Of a stretch of DNA of 64,000 bases, positions 48,384-57,909 are shown piece by piece; positions within the stretch are counted from its first letter, which is position 1; every line of letters starts with the position of its first letter. The translations under genes and the position numbers were made by a program. A model generated the notes under the pieces. That model saw nothing but the letters and a program-made list of their open reading frames with translations, was not told where the DNA came from and ran no database searches. This DNA is from Njordibacter sp028825405 (GTDB lineage: Bacteria; Pseudomonadota; Gammaproteobacteria; Pseudomonadales; Balneatricaceae): NCBI RefSeq assembly GCF_047730065.1, contig NZ_CP159829.1, forward strand, positions 2,480,001 to 2,544,000, read 5' to 3'.

Positions 48384-49139
48384 CTAACGTGGTTTTTTCA
48401 ACGTGCGCTGAATCGCCGTCAAAATACCTCGCATGATATTATGCTCGATACGATCCATGCGCACCCGCACATACAATCGTCGCAGGCGCGTCATTAACTG
48501 ACGCGGGTTTTTTGGGTCCAAGAACTCGACCTCCACTAACGTTTCTTGCATGTGCTCAAATAGCTTTTCCATTTGGTCATTGGTTGCCAACTCTTCATCC
48601 CACTCAGTGCCCCAAATGGATGTGGGCCCTTCTCCTTTATCTACCGCCAACAGCGCCATGCGCAATTCATAGGTGATCACTTGGACCGCAGCAGCTAGGT
48701 TGAGGGAGCTAAAGTCTTCGTGGGAAGGGATATTGACATGACAATTACACAACTGTAATTCATCATTAGTGAGGCCTCGGTCTTCACGCCCAAACACAAA
48801 AGCAACCTCATGTTTTGGCAGTTCAGACAGGGCTTGTGCTGCCGTTTGTCTTGGGTCTAATAAAGGCCATGGAATATTGCGACTGCGCGCGCTAGTGCCC
48901 ACAACTAAGCCACACCCTTCGATGGCTTGCGCTAAGGTGTTGACCACTCGCGCGTTAGCCAAAACATCCTTTGCACCCGCTGAGCGGGCATCCGCTTTGC
49001 CACTAGGAAACTCTTGTGGATCCACCAATACCAAGTTGTGAATACCCATGTTTTTCATCGCTCGAGCCACCCCACCAATATTGCCAGGATGTGAGGTATT
49101 TACTAAGACAATGCGCGCATTGGCCATTAAATTTTGCAT
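48384..49139 (-). CDS. trmJ: tRNA (cytidine/uridine-2'-O)-methyltransferase TrmJ
   Basis: The SPOUT-family enzyme methylates the ribose at position 32 of tRNAs. The motifs NARIVLVNTSHPGNIGGVARAM, VFGREDRGLTNDEL and IPSHEDFSSLNLAAAVQV form the knotted SAM site. The start is set at 49139 (MQNLMANARIV; 251 residues); the frame is open to 49235, but that extension has no family match. Confidence 0.93.
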   Translation of the reverse strand: MQNLMANARIVLVNTSHPGNIGGVARAMKNMGIHNLVLVDPQEFPSGKADARSAGAKDVLANARVVNTLAQAIEGCGLVVGTSARSRNIPWPLLDPRQTAAQALSELPKHEVAFVFGREDRGLTNDELQLCNCHVNIPSHEDFSSLNLAAAVQVITYELRMALLAVDKGEGPTSIWGTEWDEELATNDQMEKLFEHMQETLVEVEFLDPKNPRQLMTRLRRLYVRVRMDRIEHNIMRGILTAIQRTLKKPR

Positions 49140-49324
49140 GAAAGCAGCTAACCTAAAAAGTGAATAAATATTGAAGACAGGATAATAGCGATATTCCGCC
49201 ATTTTGTCGTGTTTTGAGAGCGATTCTCCAGCCACAGCTGGGTTTTTTTAGTCCTTTTTTGCTATACTGCGCGCCGTCGACGCGATTGCGTCCTGTTCTT
49301 TATAAACTTTAAGGTATTTCATTC

Positions 49325-50113
49325 ATGCTTCCGCTAATTAACATTGGCCTGCGTGCCGCGCGTATTGCTAGTGAACAACTCGTCAGATCCATGGAACGGC
49401 TGGATCTTATTCATGAAGAAGGCCAGGAACTTGATGCTCATTTGCGCAAGCAATTTGAAGGTGCTGAGCGCACGATAGCCTATGAAATACATAAAGCGCA
49501 CCCAGAGCAAGCCGTGATTGGCTCTGTGGCTGGTGAGATGAATGCTCCCACAGAAACACCCACGAAAGTTTGGCGCATTAGCGCCATTGACGGCCTTGAT
49601 CAATATGCCCATAGCCTCCCCATGTTCACCTTGACTATGGCCTGCTATGAGGAAGGCAAGTTAACTCACTCAATTATTATCTGCCCCACTAGCGGTGAAG
49701 AGTTCTGCGCTAGCAGAGGCCGCGGCGCGCAACTCAATGGCCGGCGTATTCGCGCCAGCAAGCGTGCCACCCTAGACGGCGCCCAAGTGTTCGGTGGTGG
49801 CAACCAAAACCGTGAAGACTTGACAGATTTTGATCGTGGCCAAACCATAAGTCGTTATTTGTTTAGTCAAGGCGCCACTAACTACACCCAACTCAGTAAC
49901 AATATGGCATTAGCTTATGTGGCTGCTGGTCGCATTGATACTCTGTGGCACAGCAATATTGATGACACAGCAGACGCGGGTTTATTGTTGGTATTAGAAT
50001 CTGGCGCCCTCGCTGCAGACTTTGCAGGTGGCTCTGCCATGAATAATGGGGAGTTAGTGTGTGCGAATACCAAACTGCTCAAGCTTATGCTCAAAGCCTT
50101 ACATAGCGCTTAA
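49325..50113 (+). CDS. suhB: SuhB-like protein with degenerate inositol-monophosphatase active site
   Basis: The 262-residue protein is clearly SuhB by its N-terminus (LNIALRAAR-like: INIGLRAARIA), EEFCASRGRGAQLNGRRIR, MALAYVAAGRID and the C-terminal CANTK, and by its place next to trmJ and secFD. In the IMPase family, Mg is held by GEE, DPxDGT and WDxAAG motifs. Here these read GSVAGE (66-71), SAIDGL (86-91; only Asp89 remains) and DDTADAG (213-219, without the aligned Asp). The usual KDxVTxVD motif near residues 36-46 is also lost. Phosphatase activity is therefore doubtful, while the NusA/rRNA antitermination role of E. coli SuhB could persist. Confidence 0.88.
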   Translation: MLPLINIGLRAARIASEQLVRSMERLDLIHEEGQELDAHLRKQFEGAERTIAYEIHKAHPEQAVIGSVAGEMNAPTETPTKVWRISAIDGLDQYAHSLPMFTLTMACYEEGKLTHSIIICPTSGEEFCASRGRGAQLNGRRIRASKRATLDGAQVFGGGNQNREDLTDFDRGQTISRYLFSQGATNYTQLSNNMALAYVAAGRIDTLWHSNIDDTADAGLLLVLESGALAADFAGGSAMNNGELVCANTKLLKLMLKALHSA

Positions 50114-50160
50114 TGCTAAGGTCCGAGTGATAAGTCAAAAGTCATAAGTAATGCATGATA

Positions 50161-50192
50161 AAAGACATGGCAGTTTCTCTGCCATGTCTTTT
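50161..50192. terminator. bidirectional terminator between suhB and secF
   Basis: A perfect 13-bp inverted repeat, AAAGACATGGCAG (50161-50173) and CTGCCATGTCTTT (50179-50191), with a 5-nt loop lies between the convergent suhB and secF stops. T and A runs on both sides suit both directions. Confidence 0.85.
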
Positions 50193-50223
50193 AAAGAAGC
50201 ATAAGGGCCATTAAAACCCTACT

Positions 50224-51195
50224 TTAAGGACGACCTAGGTCTGCTTCTAAATCCTGCTCAAAGCCTTCACCCTCTTCAAACCCTTCGCCCTCAATGACTT
50301 CTTCTTTGGGTGGTACAATTAGATCTTCCTTGGTAATACCCAGCAACAACAGCACGTTGACTGCTACATAGATAGAAGAATAGGTGCCTACCAAAACGCC
50401 AATCATTAATGCCAAAGCAAAGCCGTGAATTAATTCACCACCAAAGATTAATAGCGCCAGTAACACTAAAAGAGTCGTGATAGAGGTAACCAAGGTGCGA
50501 CCCAATGTTTGGGTCAGGGACTCATTAATGACTTCAATGGTCGTGCCCTTGCGCATTTTACGGAAGTTTTCTCGAATTCTATCGGATACCACAATAGTAT
50601 CGTTGAGGGAGTAACCAATCACTGCCAAAATTGCCGCCAAGACAGTCAGGTCAAAGTCGAGCTTAAAGATCGAGAAAATGCCTAGCACGATGAGCACGTC
50701 GTGAATTAAGGCAACCACCGCACCCACTGAAAACTTAATTTGAAAGCGCAAAGCGACGTAGATCATCACGATGCCGAGCGCCAGCAACATACCTAAACCG
50801 CCTTGCTCGGTGAGCTCCTCACCCACTTGTGCACCTACATATTCCGAACGACGCAACTCAACTGATGAAGTCGCAGATGATTGCAAAGCCGACAGCACTT
50901 GTTGGCCTACTTTGTCGTTAAAGGTTTGACCTAAACGCACCAGCACCTCTTTTTCGGAACCAAAGTTTTGCACTACGGCGTCATCAAAACCAGCGTCCTG
51001 TAATTGCACACGCACATTAACTAAATTAGGCGCTTGTTCGTAGCCTACTTCAATTAAGGTACCCCCGGTAAAATCTAAACCAAACTGGAGCTGATTGATG
51101 GCTAAAGAGGCCAAAGCGCCAAGCACTAAGGCCATAGACAAAGCCCCTGCAATTTTTCGCAAGGACATAAAGTTAATAATCTTTAGGTCACTCAT
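50224..51195 (-). CDS. secF: protein-export membrane protein SecF
   Basis: The start at 51195 overlaps the secD stop as ATGA and has GGGAG upstream, giving 323 residues. It has an N-terminal helix, a periplasmic domain with GLDFTGGT, and five more helices including the VIGYSLNDTIVVSDRIREN signature. The tail is acidic. SecDF uses the proton gradient to pull proteins through SecYEG. Confidence 0.96.
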   Translation of the reverse strand: MSDLKIINFMSLRKIAGALSMALVLGALASLAINQLQFGLDFTGGTLIEVGYEQAPNLVNVRVQLQDAGFDDAVVQNFGSEKEVLVRLGQTFNDKVGQQVLSALQSSATSSVELRRSEYVGAQVGEELTEQGGLGMLLALGIVMIYVALRFQIKFSVGAVVALIHDVLIVLGIFSIFKLDFDLTVLAAILAVIGYSLNDTIVVSDRIRENFRKMRKGTTIEVINESLTQTLGRTLVTSITTLLVLLALLIFGGELIHGFALALMIGVLVGTYSSIYVAVNVLLLLGITKEDLIVPPKEEVIEGEGFEEGEGFEQDLEADLGRP

Positions 51196-53078
51196 TTGCC
51201 TGCTCCCATAAATAAAGGCCATATTTTAATGTCTGTAATTTTTCGCCCACCATAGACCCCATTGACCATGGCCCGGCTCACCATAATGGCGGTAAACATA
51301 GAGGTTACAATGCCAATAGACAAGGTCACTGCAAAGCCCTTAATCGGGCCTGTGCCCACAGCGTACAAAATAACGGCCACCAAAAGGGTGGTGATATTGG
51401 CATCAAAAATAGTACTGAACGCCCTTTCATAACCTGCATTAATAGCCGACTGGGGCGCCATGCCCGCTTTTAGCTCTTCCTTAATCCGAGAAAAAATGAG
51501 CACGTTGGCGTCCACTGCCATGCCCACGGTAAGCACCACACCCGCAATTCCAGGCAGAGATAAGGTAAAGCCCAATAATGACATCACGGCCGCAACCAAT
51601 AGCAGGTTAAAGGCTAGAGCTACGTTAGCAATCACACCAAAAACACCATAAAAGGCCATCATAAACACAACCACTAAGGCCAGACCAATTTGAACCGAAG
51701 TTAATCCAAGGTCAATATTTTCCTGCCCTAAGCTAGGACCTACTGTGCGTTCTTCAACGAAATACATGGGTGCAGCAAGAGAGCCCGCCCGTAACAATAA
51801 CGCTAGCTCTGAGGCTTCACCCGCTCCATCAAGGCCGGTTATACGAAAACTATTACCCAAGGCTGTTTGAATAGTGGCTAAGGAAATAATACTTTTTTCT
51901 ACATAAGATTGACGCTGTTCAACCAGTTGGCCTTCTTTTTTGACCAATTTGATGCGTGACTTGTGCTCTACAAATACCACTGCCATGCGCCGTTTCACCG
52001 CATTGCGCGTGATGCGATTCATTAACTTACCACCCTGAGCATCAAGGTCGATATTCACTTGGGGTGAGCCTGTTTCGTCAAAGTTAGACTGCGCATTGGA
52101 AACACTGGTGCCACTAATAATTAGGTCTTTTTCTAAGTTTGCTTTGCGCTCAGGGTTAGACCTAAAGGTAAATTCCTCAATGGCTACTCGAGCCACGCCT
52201 GGCTTGGCTTCTAAGCGAAATTCTAGGTTAGCTGTGGCGCCTAGTACGCGCTTTGCAGCGGCCGTATCTTGCACACCAGGCAACTGCACCACAATACGGT
52301 TACGGCCTTGGCGTTGCACTAATGGCTCTGCCACACCCAGTTCGTTAACCCGGTTGCGCAAGGTGGTTAAGTTCTGATTAACCGCATAGTTCTCAATTTC
52401 ACGCACAGTAGATTCATTCAAGCTAACCAGCAGGTAGTAGGCGCCATCAGCCTCTGCATCTTCAGCACTCATTAGAAATTCACTGTAATTTGACTTAAGT
52501 TCAGAGCGTGCTTGGTCACGAACCTCGGCGTCCATAAATTTAATTCGTAAACTACCATCAGCTTCACGAGATACCGCACGATAGCGCAGTTTTTCCGCTC
52601 GCAGGGCCGTTTTAATTTCACTGACATACACGTCTAAGCGTTGAGACACCGCTTGCACCATATCGACTTCAAGCAAGAAGTGAACGCCACCGCGTAAATC
52701 TAGGCCGAGCTTCATTGGACCAGCGCCCAGATTAGTTAACCAATCAGGTGTGGTAGGGGCTAAGTTGAGTGCAGTCAAATATTGATCACCCAAGGCATCA
52801 CTCAAAGCCGCTTTAGCACGCAATTGTGATTCAGAATCAGTTACACGCACGAGTACGTTTTTATCAGTTAACGCCACCCCTGTGGTGCTCATATCGGCTT
52901 CGCCTAAAGCGTAAACTACCTCATCAAGCACACGGTCATCAATGACCGTAGCACTTCTTGCTCCAGAGATTTGTATAGCCAGGTCATCTGGGTATAAGTT
53001 TGGCAGTGCATAAAGCCCACCAAGGGCCAAACCCACAACAATGAGTAGGTTTTTCCATAAGGGATAATGATTTAACAC
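51192..53078 (-). CDS. secD: protein-export membrane protein SecD
   Basis: The 628-residue protein has one N-terminal helix, a large periplasmic region starting with LGLDLRGGVHFLLEVD, and a C-terminal five-helix block with VLTVGMAVDANVLIFSRIKEEL, where the RND-type aspartate lies. It is translationally coupled to secF and 86 bp downstream of yajC. Confidence 0.97.
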   Translation of the reverse strand: MLNHYPLWKNLLIVVGLALGGLYALPNLYPDDLAIQISGARSATVIDDRVLDEVVYALGEADMSTTGVALTDKNVLVRVTDSESQLRAKAALSDALGDQYLTALNLAPTTPDWLTNLGAGPMKLGLDLRGGVHFLLEVDMVQAVSQRLDVYVSEIKTALRAEKLRYRAVSREADGSLRIKFMDAEVRDQARSELKSNYSEFLMSAEDAEADGAYYLLVSLNESTVREIENYAVNQNLTTLRNRVNELGVAEPLVQRQGRNRIVVQLPGVQDTAAAKRVLGATANLEFRLEAKPGVARVAIEEFTFRSNPERKANLEKDLIISGTSVSNAQSNFDETGSPQVNIDLDAQGGKLMNRITRNAVKRRMAVVFVEHKSRIKLVKKEGQLVEQRQSYVEKSIISLATIQTALGNSFRITGLDGAGEASELALLLRAGSLAAPMYFVEERTVGPSLGQENIDLGLTSVQIGLALVVVFMMAFYGVFGVIANVALAFNLLLVAAVMSLLGFTLSLPGIAGVVLTVGMAVDANVLIFSRIKEELKAGMAPQSAINAGYERAFSTIFDANITTLLVAVILYAVGTGPIKGFAVTLSIGIVTSMFTAIMVSRAMVNGVYGGRKITDIKIWPLFMGAGK

Positions 53079-53164
53079 AGGCTTTCCTTGAAAAACGAGT
53101 CATAAAAAAAGCCCCATTGTCGGCTACAAATGTGCCGTCCAATTAAGGCTTTAACACGGCAAAT

Positions 53165-53494
53165 TTAGATCGACTTAATGGTGCCTTTGGGCAACACAGA
53201 GGCCACAGCCGCTTTTTGGAAATGGGAGTCGATACCTTCTGCCAAGGTAATAGTCACAAAATCATCACTCACTTTAGCCACTTTTCCAATCATACCGCCA
53301 TTAGTGACCACTTCATCACCCTTGGACAAGCCACTCATTAGGTTCTTATGCTCTTTGGTGCGCTTTGATTGAGGACGCCAAATCATAAAATAGAAAACGG
53401 CCGCAAAAATCACCATCATAATGACTAAAGAACCTGGATCACCACCTGAGGCTGCGCCACCTTCGGCTGCGGCTGATTCAATAAAAAAACTCAT
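53165..53494 (-). CDS. yajC: SecDF-associated membrane protein YajC
   Basis: The 109-residue protein has one membrane helix (about residues 22-41), the FYFMIWRPQSKRTKEHKNLM signature and a short cytoplasmic beta domain. It co-purifies with SecDF in E. coli. It sits between tgt and secD as expected. Confidence 0.96.
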   Translation of the reverse strand: MSFFIESAAAEGGAASGGDPGSLVIMMVIFAAVFYFMIWRPQSKRTKEHKNLMSGLSKGDEVVTNGGMIGKVAKVSDDFVTITLAEGIDSHFQKAAVASVLPKGTIKSI

Positions 53495-53530
53495 ATTATC
53501 TCCAACATTATTAACTAAAAATTAAATTAT

Positions 53531-54670
53531 TTATTTTGTAAAACCGGCTAAAACGGGCGTAGACAAGCCACGCCGTTGGTAAAAATCATCGACAAAGTCG
53601 TCCAATGTACCTGCTTCCAGTGCTGTACGCAATCCTGCCATAAGCCGCTGATAGTAATGCAAGTTGTGAATGGTATTAAGTTGCGCACCTAACATTTCTC
53701 GACACTTATCTAAATGATACAAATAAGCCCGAGAAAAATGGGTGCACGTATAACAATCGCAATCTTTATCAAGGGGGCTAAGGTCCGTTTTGTGCACCGC
53801 ATTGCGGATTTTTACCACCCCATCTGTAATGAATAAGTGTCCATTCCGGGCATTCCGAGTGGGCATCACACAGTCAAACATATCCACACCGCGCCGCACA
53901 CCTTCCACTAAATCTTCTGGTTTACCAACCCCCATCAGATAACGTGGTTTGTCAGCAGGTAGTTTAGGTGCCGTGTGAGCCAACACCCGCAACATATCGT
54001 CTTTCGGCTCACCGACTGATAAACCACCAATGGCAAAACCATCAAAACCAATTTCAGCTAAGCCTGCAAGAGACTCGTCTCGCAAATGTTCATACATACC
54101 GCCTTGAACGATACCAAACAAAGCCGATGGACTCTCGCCATGGGCATCCTTGCTGCGCTTAGCCCAGCGCATAGAGCGACGCATTGACACAGCAGCCTCA
54201 TCCTCTGTCGCAGGATAGGGTGTGCACTCATCAAAAATCATCACTACATCTGAGCCTAAGTCTCGCTGTACCTGCATCGATGATTCGGGTGTCATAAACA
54301 CCGTATCACCATTAACAGGAGACTGAAACTTAACCCCTTCTTCGTTAATTTTAGCACCCAGACTAAATACTTGAAAGCCACCCGAATCCGTGAGAATGGG
54401 TTTTTGCCACTGGGTAAAGTTATGCAAATCAGCATGCAGCTTTACCACCTCAGTGCCTGGCCGCAACATCAGGTGAAAGGTATTACCCAATATAATTTCT
54501 GCACCCGTGGCTTCAATATCTCTGGGCAACATTCCCTTGACTGTGCCATAAGTACCCACCGGCATGAAACATGGGGTTTCTACTGAGCCCCGCGGGAAAG
54601 TTAAGCGACCACGACGGGCTTCACCACTTTGAGTCAGGCGTTCAAATTTCATAAAACAACTGCGACTCAT
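53531..54670 (-). CDS. tgt: queuine tRNA-ribosyltransferase
   Basis: The enzyme exchanges guanine 34 for preQ1 in tRNAs with GUN anticodons. The nucleophile region VDMFDCVMPTRNARNG and the zinc ligands in DCDCYTCTHFSRAYLYHL (three Cys and a His) are present. The start at 54670 overlaps the queA stop as ATGA and follows GGAG, giving 379 residues; Met at 54652 begins the region conserved in the family. Confidence 0.96.
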   Translation of the reverse strand: MSRSCFMKFERLTQSGEARRGRLTFPRGSVETPCFMPVGTYGTVKGMLPRDIEATGAEIILGNTFHLMLRPGTEVVKLHADLHNFTQWQKPILTDSGGFQVFSLGAKINEEGVKFQSPVNGDTVFMTPESSMQVQRDLGSDVVMIFDECTPYPATEDEAAVSMRRSMRWAKRSKDAHGESPSALFGIVQGGMYEHLRDESLAGLAEIGFDGFAIGGLSVGEPKDDMLRVLAHTAPKLPADKPRYLMGVGKPEDLVEGVRRGVDMFDCVMPTRNARNGHLFITDGVVKIRNAVHKTDLSPLDKDCDCYTCTHFSRAYLYHLDKCREMLGAQLNTIHNLHYYQRLMAGLRTALEAGTLDDFVDDFYQRRGLSTPVLAGFTK

Positions 54671-55713
54671 GGGCACTCCAAAGCAGAAGACTGGGGCGTC
54701 ACCAACATGGCGTCACCATAACTAAAAAAACGATAACCTTGCTCAATGGCTTGGGCATAAGCATGCATCACATGATCTCGGCCAGCAAATGCACTCACCA
54801 ACATCAGCAAGGTCGATTCAGATAGATGGAAATTAGTCACCAAGGCATCAACACTCTTAAAGCGGTAGCCTGGGTAAATGAAAATATGAGTCTCACTTTT
54901 GAACGGCATAATTTCACCTTCAGCACTGGCACTCTCTAACGCCCTCACACAGGTGGTGCCCACCGCAATCACTCGACCACCTTGACTCCGAGTTTGTTGC
55001 ACCGCTGCACACACCTGGGCACTAACTTCCACTAGCTCACCATGCATGTGATGGTCTTCAATGCGCTCAACCTTAACTGGCTGAAAAGTACCCGCTCCCA
55101 CGTGCAAAGTCACAAAAGCACAGGTCGCTCCCTTTGCCGCTATGGCATCGAGTAGTGGCTGATCAAAGTGCAAGCCCGCCGTAGGTGCTGCCACAGCGCC
55201 ATGGTGCTCGCCATAGACCGTTTGGTATCGGTCTCGGTCTGCGGTGTCATCGGGACGATCAATATAGGGGGGTAATGGCATATGCCCTAGGCGCTGCAGC
55301 ACACTTAACACATCATCATCTTCATCTAAAACTAGTTCAAATAAGCTCTCATGACGGGCCACCATCGTAGCCCAAACCTCACCTTCTAACAATAATCGCG
55401 CCCCAGGTTTGGGGGCTTTGCTTGATCTTACATGAGCTAGGAAATTATGTGGCCCCAGCAATCTCTCTACTAATACTTCAATTTTCCCACCCGATTGCTT
55501 GGCACCAAATAATCGCGCCGGGATGACCTTGGTATTATTAAGTACTAACAAATCACCCGCTTGTATAAACTCCAACAAGTCAGTGAAAACACCATGGGAA
55601 ACAGTTCCAGATTCACCATTTAAGTGCATGAGTCGGCTCGCCGTGCGCTCAGGTGCGGGGTAACGAGCAATGAGCTCTTTGGGCAGATGAAAAATAAAGT
55701 CAGAAACTTGCAT
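54667..55713 (-). CDS. queA: S-adenosylmethionine:tRNA ribosyltransferase-isomerase
   Basis: The start at 55713 gives MQVSDFIFHLPKELIARYPAP, the standard N-terminus, and 348 residues; a 26-residue upstream extension to 55791 is not supported. QueA adds the cyclopentane epoxide to preQ1-tRNA, the step after Tgt. Motifs VLNNTKVIPARL and PTAGLHFD are visible. Confidence 0.96.
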   Translation of the reverse strand: MQVSDFIFHLPKELIARYPAPERTASRLMHLNGESGTVSHGVFTDLLEFIQAGDLLVLNNTKVIPARLFGAKQSGGKIEVLVERLLGPHNFLAHVRSSKAPKPGARLLLEGEVWATMVARHESLFELVLDEDDDVLSVLQRLGHMPLPPYIDRPDDTADRDRYQTVYGEHHGAVAAPTAGLHFDQPLLDAIAAKGATCAFVTLHVGAGTFQPVKVERIEDHHMHGELVEVSAQVCAAVQQTRSQGGRVIAVGTTCVRALESASAEGEIMPFKSETHIFIYPGYRFKSVDALVTNFHLSESTLLMLVSAFAGRDHVMHAYAQAIEQGYRFFSYGDAMLVTPQSSALECP

Positions 55714-55977
55714 GGGGCTAAAATAAGTGTCAACACGTAGAAAAAAAGGGTGTAAAGTCAGGGGTGCTATGATACCTAAACTTTGGGCCAAGTCACAGGA
55801 CTATATGGATTTAGTATGACGCCTGTCTCCCAGCTGCGTGCCCAAGGCGAGACTCAAGCGTTATTTATATTTCAAAGCTATTTTTAAGTTATTTTTAAGA
55901 TGTTTTTAACGCGACGATTAATTCAATAACCTTGCCTTAAAATAGTCGGCAACCATTAAATAATAACGAGAACCTCC
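55714..55977. other. divergent intergenic region between queA and the EamA gene
   Basis: No gene is visible. On the minus strand a TATCAT (about 55772-55777) with a weak upstream -35 could serve queA. On the plus side the 55860-55960 stretch is AT-rich without a clear promoter pair. Confidence 0.3.
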
Positions 55978-56892
55978 ATGCTAACTGCTGTCAACACCAT
56001 TATGAATCGCCGTGAGTGGGCTATGCTTGTGACCTTGTCGGTACTTTGGGGTGGGTCCTTCTTTTTTGCTGAAATAGCCCTTGAATCCTTGCCACCTTTA
56101 ACAATAGTCACTCTTCGAGTGGGCCTTGCTGCGATCACATTATGGCTGGTGGTTCTGGCGTTGAAGCTGCCAATACCCAATAGCCCCCCCATTTGGATTG
56201 CATTATTAACCATGGGACTATTAAATAACGTCTTGCCTTTCAGCCTAATTGTCTGGGGCCAAAGCCAGATTAGCTCAGGCTTAGCAGCAATTCTCAATGC
56301 AACCGCGCCTTTATTTGGTGTCATTGTGGCGGGCATACTATTGCGCGATGAGTCAGCCACACCCCTTAAAATCACGGGTGTGGTCGTTGGTTTTGCTGGC
56401 GTTATTGTGATGATGGACTTATCGAGCATCGCCACTAGCAGCCTGCTAGCCCAACTTGCCATTTTAGCAGCCGCCCTGTCCTACGCTTGCGCTAGTGTTT
56501 ACGGTCGCCGTTTCAAAGCCACAGGCCTTAACACTATTTTAGTGGCGGCAGGACAAGTCACGGGGTCCACTCTGCTCCTGTTGCCCATCGCTTTATGGGT
56601 GGATGGTAATGACCCCTATGCCAATGTGCCGGCCCAAGTTTGGGCAGCCATCATTAGTTTGGCAATGTTTTCCACCGCTGCCGCGTACATTTTGTATTTC
56701 AAGCTATTGGCTAGCGCTGGGGCCACAAACATTTTACTCGTCACCCTGTTAGTGCCTGTTTCTGCCATTTTATTGGGTTGGTTATTTCTTGAGGAAAGCC
56801 TACAAACACCCCACATCATCGGTATGGCAATGATTGCTTTAGGCCTATCTGCCATTGATGGGCGACTATGGCGCAGAGCAAGTGAAACATAG
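55978..56892 (+). CDS. EamA/DMT-family transporter
   Basis: The 304-residue membrane protein of about ten helices consists of two EamA repeats (VLWGGSFFFAEIALESLPPLT early, YACASVYGRRFKATGLN in the second half). Proteins of this family export metabolites such as amino acids; the substrate cannot be told. GAGAACCTCC precedes the ATG. It is separated from tRNA-Leu by 75 bp. Confidence 0.88.
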   Translation: MLTAVNTIMNRREWAMLVTLSVLWGGSFFFAEIALESLPPLTIVTLRVGLAAITLWLVVLALKLPIPNSPPIWIALLTMGLLNNVLPFSLIVWGQSQISSGLAAILNATAPLFGVIVAGILLRDESATPLKITGVVVGFAGVIVMMDLSSIATSSLLAQLAILAAALSYACASVYGRRFKATGLNTILVAAGQVTGSTLLLLPIALWVDGNDPYANVPAQVWAAIISLAMFSTAAAYILYFKLLASAGATNILLVTLLVPVSAILLGWLFLEESLQTPHIIGMAMIALGLSAIDGRLWRRASET

Positions 56893-56925
56893 ACCGCTAA
56901 TGTGACAAAAGCCCCGACAAAGCCA

Positions 56926-56953
56926 TTGACGGTTTTACTTAACTCTGTATAAT
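56926..56953 (+). promoter_or_regulatory. promoter of tRNA-Leu
   Basis: TTGACG (56926-56931) and TATAAT (56948-56953) are separated by 16 bp and followed by the GC-rich TCGCCCC discriminator, 14 bp before the tRNA. Confidence 0.85.
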
Positions 56954-56967
56954 TCGCCCCTCAATGT

Positions 56968-57052
56968 GCCAGTGTGGTGAAATTGGTATACACGACGGAT
57001 TCAAAATCCGTTGCTTCGCGGCGTCCCGGTTCGAGTCCGGGCACTGGTACCA
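56968..57052 (+). tRNA. tRNA-Leu (CAA); probable integration site
   Basis: The 85-nt class II tRNA has acceptor GCCAGTG, anticodon CAA in the loop TTCAAAA, T-arm GGTTCGAGTCC and an encoded CCA. Everything downstream of it in the window is accessory and AT-rich. tRNA-Leu(CAA), leuX in E. coli, is a common island site. I see no second copy of its 3' end within the window. Confidence 0.96.
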
Positions 57053-57065
57053 GCGCATATTGCAG

Positions 57066-57099
57066 CCCTCATGATACGTATAGTGCATGGGGGTTTTTT
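57066..57099 (+). terminator. terminator of tRNA-Leu
   Basis: The arms CCCTCATG (57066-57073) and CATGGGGG (57086-57093) pair with one GU, followed by T6. It starts 13 bp after the tRNA. Confidence 0.85.
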
Positions 57100-57262
57100 A
57101 TGCCTAAAGCATCAATTCCTTGAATAATTCCTTGAATGAAAACCCTATTATCTCAGCCAAAAGAGGGGGTGGGGTGGCTGGGCTTTCTGTAGATAACTGT
57201 AGTAGCCACCAGTACATTTAAAAAAGCCAATTCTCAATTTAAGAAAACAGTAAATCCAAATC

Positions 57263-57299
57263 AAAAAAAAAGCCCTACTCAAGTTTCCTCAAGTAAGGC
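57263..57299 (-). terminator. terminator of the Sel1/MORN gene cluster
   Basis: On the minus strand a hairpin with GU-containing arms (GCCTTACTT and GAGTAGGGC) is followed by T9. It lies about 50 bp past the stop at 57348 and marks the end of the three-gene unit. The remainder of 57100-57262 shows no gene. Confidence 0.75.
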
Positions 57300-57347
57300 G
57301 TGTTGTAACTGGCTCTTGCGTTAACCTTTGATCAGCTTATTGCTCAC

Positions 57348-57836
57348 TCAATCACTAATCTTCACACCGTCTTTGAAGGTTCCAGTCAATTCTTTATCTA
57401 CAGTTCCGTTTTCATTGTAACTAACCGAAGCACCTTCTCTCTTACCATTCTTGAAGTTGCTTTTGTAACTCAACTGACCATTTTTATGGTAACGAACCAA
57501 AGCACCCTCTGGTACACCATTCTTGTAGTTTCCTTTGTAAACTAACTGACCATTCTGAAAGTAACTAACCCAAGCACCTTCTCTCTGACCGTTCTTGTAG
57601 TTCCCTTTTTTAAATAAATCACCATTACTCCAGTACCAAAGCCAAGCACCCTCTGGTACACCACTCTTGAATGACCCTTGCTCCCCACCAGTCACCTCAC
57701 CGGTAAAGGGAACATCATTAAACTTCTGGTAATAAAGACCATCACGCTCAACTAAATCATCCATCGTTTCACTCCAACTTGGAGGCGAGAGAAGTGATAT
57801 GAAGAGGATGGTGAGGAGTGTTTTGATTAGTTTCAT
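57348..57836 (-). CDS. exported MORN_2-type repeat protein (shorter paralogue)
   Basis: The 162-residue protein has a signal peptide (MKLIKTLLTILFISLLSPPS, cleavage near SWSE). About five repeats of 22-23 residues of the form GNYKNGxxEGAWVxYxxNGQL follow, typical of the YwqK/MORN_2 family. Members form extended beta-sheets; some sit next to toxins, but no toxin is recognisable here. It shares its N-terminus and its last residues (GTFKDGVKISD) with the next gene, so the pair arose by duplication with loss or gain of repeats. Confidence 0.82.
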   Translation of the reverse strand: MKLIKTLLTILFISLLSPPSWSETMDDLVERDGLYYQKFNDVPFTGEVTGGEQGSFKSGVPEGAWLWYWSNGDLFKKGNYKNGQREGAWVSYFQNGQLVYKGNYKNGVPEGALVRYHKNGQLSYKSNFKNGKREGASVSYNENGTVDKELTGTFKDGVKISD

Positions 57837-57909
57837 TAGATGACTATACCAAACTAGGTTCGATGTTCAAACGATTGGACTAGAACTTAGAGGGGCAATC
57901 TCTGACTAC

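Noticed and set aside
55956..56462. 168-residue minus-strand frame opposite the EamA gene
   Set aside because: The plus-strand frame has clear paired EamA repeats and membrane helices; this is its complement.
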